7,693 bases of DNA from Oligoflexales bacterium (GTDB taxonomy: Bacteria; Bdellovibrionota_B; Oligoflexia; Oligoflexales; CACXFL01). Each line of letters starts with the position of its first letter. The stretch's first letter is position 1. The translations under genes and the position numbers were made by a program. Below, piece after piece: positions 5,469 to 7,693 of the stretch. Where the stretch lies: NCBI GenBank assembly GCA_028282865.1, contig JANQHA010000581.1:1-7693 (forward strand), given 5' to 3'. The notes under the pieces were generated by a model that worked only from the letters and a program-made list of their open reading frames with translations, had not been told where the DNA came from and searched no databases.

Positions 5469-7693
5469 CTATTGTTTTCTTCCGATCACACTGACGTCTT
5501 GGTCGCCATAAATCTCTTTGGCGAGAAGGTCAGAGTGTATGCTAGTGCCTAGTTCACGTAGTGATTCACTGTCTAAGTGAGGAGCGTAGGTTTCGGTTGA
5601 CTCGATATGAAAGCCCGCCCTAGACATGGCAAATTGTAGGGTCTCTAAAACAAGTGGCCGTATATGTGTGGGGTCTTCCCAGAAGTTTGTTGCCGAGGTC
5701 TTAATGGTGTTTACGAATGGAACCTCGACAATGATGATGCCATTATGGCTAACTTTCTTATGAGCTGAGGCAAAAATGCAGCAGAGGTCTTGGAAGGGAA
5801 TATGCTCAGCTACGTGAAGCATACTGACAATTTTAATGCAGTTTTCTGGCAGCGAGTTTAGAAATTTATCTGCATACATTGCACAGGTTGGAATTGGCAA
5901 TTTAGCGAGCTGAGCGTAAGACGTTCCGTCAGGTTCTACGCCCATGAGATTTGAAGGTTCTATGTTATTTTGCAATAGATAGCTAAGAAAATGCCCACGA
6001 CCAGCGCCGATATCGACCCAGAGTTCTTTGTCATCTAGCTCTGAACTATGAGTCAAGTAGCTGCTCCATGAAGGGAAAATTTTACCCTGACTCGGGTCTC
6101 GATGGCGGGCCTCAAACGCCGCATAAAAATCTGATCCGCATTGATGGTAGAAAGATTTAGTACTGTTGTCCAGAGGCGGAAGACAGAGTACTCCATTCAA
6201 CTGTCTTGGGTCATTGACATGGGTCGATTCAGCTAAAGCCTTCATATGAATTCCGCCATAATCAGCAGTTTTTTTAGGACAGTAAGGAACAGATGACATG
6301 ATCTGCTCCCGGGAGTAATGAAAGTTTTCTAGAACTTTAGTCCAGGAAAATTGCTCATTCACATATTTAAACCCAGATTCGCCCATCCCAGCTAAAAGTT
6401 TCGGATAGTACACAAGTAGATCTAGTGCTTGGTTAAACTCCTGTTGGTTGTTTACACTAAAACCACCGCCGCTAGCGGCTACATGCGCATCCGTTGCTGC
6501 ACATTTTTTATAAACAATCACCGGAGTTTTTTGCGTCCAAGACTCCATAAGAACTAAAGAAAAGCTTTCGAACAAAGATAGTTGAACCACAGCAAGAGCA
6601 TTTTTAATGAATAGTTGTTTTTCATGCTCCTCTAGCCATCCAGTAAAATTTACATCGGGGTTTTTAGCTAGTTTTTTGGATTCAAAAAGTGGCCCTTCAC
6701 CAATTAAAGATAGTGTGACCTTTCTAATAGCAGTCTTATTGTAATTTTTAAGCCATTTGGAGAGCTTTATTAGGTTTTTCTCCGGTATTAAACGGCCAAT
6801 AAAGATGATTTCATCTTTTCGGAATCGATCGCTTTCTAGGCTGTGATCAGCGCTAGCCAAGGAGTTGATGCCGTTTCCAATAGGGAAATATAGCCCAGGA
6901 AGCAACCCCATCTGCGCACGTTCACCAATCTTTCGCTCTGCAATGGTGTTGCACATAACCCCCCTAACCCCTGAGAAAAGGTCTCTCATCACCGAATGAA
7001 ACGCCTGTGGCTCTTCGTGAATGAATGGGTGAATGATAGTTTTCTCCGGACAAACCCCAGACAAGCGGTGGGTGCTGCCTCCGAAATAGTGACACAGATG
7101 GATGGTCGAGTAATTGTTATGCTCTTTTTTAAGCGCAGATCTCATTTTCTTTCCATACAAAGCTGTTAGCTTCCATATGTATCCAGTCACGAAGCCAGCG
7201 GAAGGTCGACACATTTTCGGATGAACTATTTTAAAAATAGTTTCTGAAAAAATGTTAGTCTTAAACCTTCTGATTTTGAAGTTAGCCTCTTTGTCTGATG
7301 TTAGATTGAGAAAGTTATTGTTTCGTTTTTCTATAGTCGAGCTTGCAGTAGCCCATACTTCAACTTTATGGCCAGCAGCAGACAGCTGAGAACAAAGATC
7401 ATAGATGAATGACTCCGCCCCGCCTTTTACCTCTTTACCAAACCAGGGAATCACAAAGAGTATTGGTTTGTCAGTTAACGGCTGTTTCAGAGCAGCCTCG
7501 TTATAAGTATTATCTTCTATGGTCTGTTTTTTAAAATTTTTTAAGATTTCAACGAATTGGTCAAAGCCGCGGTAGCTTTTCTCGTCTGCGAATTGATTGC
7601 TAAGGTTTGTGTGCCCATTGTAGATTAAGGGTCTGCTAAGTATTTTAGCTCTTGCTCCGACTCCAGAAGATGAAATATCTGTATATGGTAATA
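5469..7693 (-). CDS. Multidomain glycosyltransferase (GT4) - SAM methyltransferase, 5' end beyond the window
   Basis: The frame is open from the stop at 5469 to the window edge: 740 residues are visible and the start is not. The first in-frame start codon seen, GTG at 7454, lies inside the first beta strand of a GT domain (KPILFVIPWFGK), so it is unlikely to be real. The 79 residues before it have no Met, GTG or TTG codon; they include LPYTDISSSGVGARA, resembling the donor-domain end of a preceding glycosyltransferase. Numbering from that GTG: a GT4 domain spans ~1-390, with GGAE (11-14), FIGRLIPEKN (218-227) and an intact E-x7-E (E296, E304). A linker covers ~390-470. A class I SAM methyltransferase spans ~475-661, with WVDIGAGRG (479-487), GVEPD (505-509), HVAEH (547-551) and FWEDPTHIRP (591-600), a motif I recall from methyltransferases of glycan clusters. 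It would act in the cytoplasm, building and methylating a surface glycan. It leads the operon and is followed after 1 nt by the next gene. Confidence 0.9.
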   Translation of the reverse strand, partial: LPYTDISSSGVGARAKILSRPLIYNGHTNLSNQFADEKSYRGFDQFVEILKNFKKQTIEDNTYNEAALKQPLTDKPILFVIPWFGKEVKGGAESFIYDLCSQLSAAGHKVEVWATASSTIEKRNNNFLNLTSDKEANFKIRRFKTNIFSETIFKIVHPKMCRPSAGFVTGYIWKLTALYGKKMRSALKKEHNNYSTIHLCHYFGGSTHRLSGVCPEKTIIHPFIHEEPQAFHSVMRDLFSGVRGVMCNTIAERKIGERAQMGLLPGLYFPIGNGINSLASADHSLESDRFRKDEIIFIGRLIPEKNLIKLSKWLKNYNKTAIRKVTLSLIGEGPLFESKKLAKNPDVNFTGWLEEHEKQLFIKNALAVVQLSLFESFSLVLMESWTQKTPVIVYKKCAATDAHVAASGGGFSVNNQQEFNQALDLLVYYPKLLAGMGESGFKYVNEQFSWTKVLENFHYSREQIMSSVPYCPKKTADYGGIHMKALAESTHVNDPRQLNGVLCLPPLDNSTKSFYHQCGSDFYAAFEARHRDPSQGKIFPSWSSYLTHSSELDDKELWVDIGAGRGHFLSYLLQNNIEPSNLMGVEPDGTSYAQLAKLPIPTCAMYADKFLNSLPENCIKIVSMLHVAEHIPFQDLCCIFASAHKKVSHNGIIIVEVPFVNTIKTSATNFWEDPTHIRPLVLETLQFAMSRAGFHIESTETYAPHLDSESLRELGTSIHSDLLAKEIYGDQDVSVIGRKQ

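Noticed and set aside
7452..7454. GTG as the translation start of the GT-methyltransferase gene
   Set aside because: It falls inside a conserved beta strand and the frame stays open upstream with glycosyltransferase-like sequence to the window edge.
1..7693. Insertion sequences, CRISPR arrays, toxin-antitoxin or phage-defence genes
   Set aside because: No transposase motifs, terminal inverted repeats, regularly spaced repeats or such protein families were seen on either strand.

Overview
The window reads as chromosomal DNA of a Gram-negative, probably proteobacterial (sensu lato) organism of moderate GC, roughly 40-45% by eye. The evidence is a proteobacterial-type 6S RNA, a complete RsmI, a hopanoid-methylase-like radical SAM enzyme and a surface-polysaccharide glycosyltransferase cluster. 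The sequence does not allow a genus to be named; a delta-proteobacterial or Bdellovibrio-like lineage is only a guess.

Left part (27-2577): two genes converge tail to tail. A plus-strand radical SAM / B12-binding-type protein of the DUF4070 group runs 110 nt into the 3' end of the minus-strand rsmI (16S rRNA 2'-O-methyltransferase).

Middle (2578-2886): a 309-nt gap without protein genes. It holds an AT-rich, hairpin-containing rsmI leader, an extended -10 promoter pointing right, and a ~200-nt structured RNA recognisable as 6S RNA (SsrS), the RNA that mimics an open promoter and binds sigma70 RNA polymerase. The 6S gene ends about 5 nt from the end of the next, convergent operon.

Right part (2887-7693, minus strand): a tightly packed polysaccharide operon transcribed right to left. 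First comes a very large protein, open at the window edge, with the end of a glycosyltransferase-like domain, a full GT4 glycosyltransferase and a class I SAM methyltransferase. One nucleotide later comes a 614-aa GT4 glycosyltransferase whose C-terminal third looks like a degenerate second acceptor domain. Overlapping that by 8 nt is a TTG-started 247-aa protein that resembles a methyltransferase without its SAM-binding glycine motif. Together these fit assembly and methyl-capping or decoration of an O-antigen or capsule-like glycan; the sugar and linkage cannot be read from sequence.

Main points for a reader: (1) the 6S RNA; (2) the GTG at 7454 is almost certainly not the start of the right-most gene, because the frame is open to the window edge and encodes recognisable glycosyltransferase sequence; (3) the apparent decay or repurposing of domains in the two downstream genes; (4) the antisense overlap at the rsmI 3' end. 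I saw no mobile element, CRISPR array or clearly new defence or toxin system.
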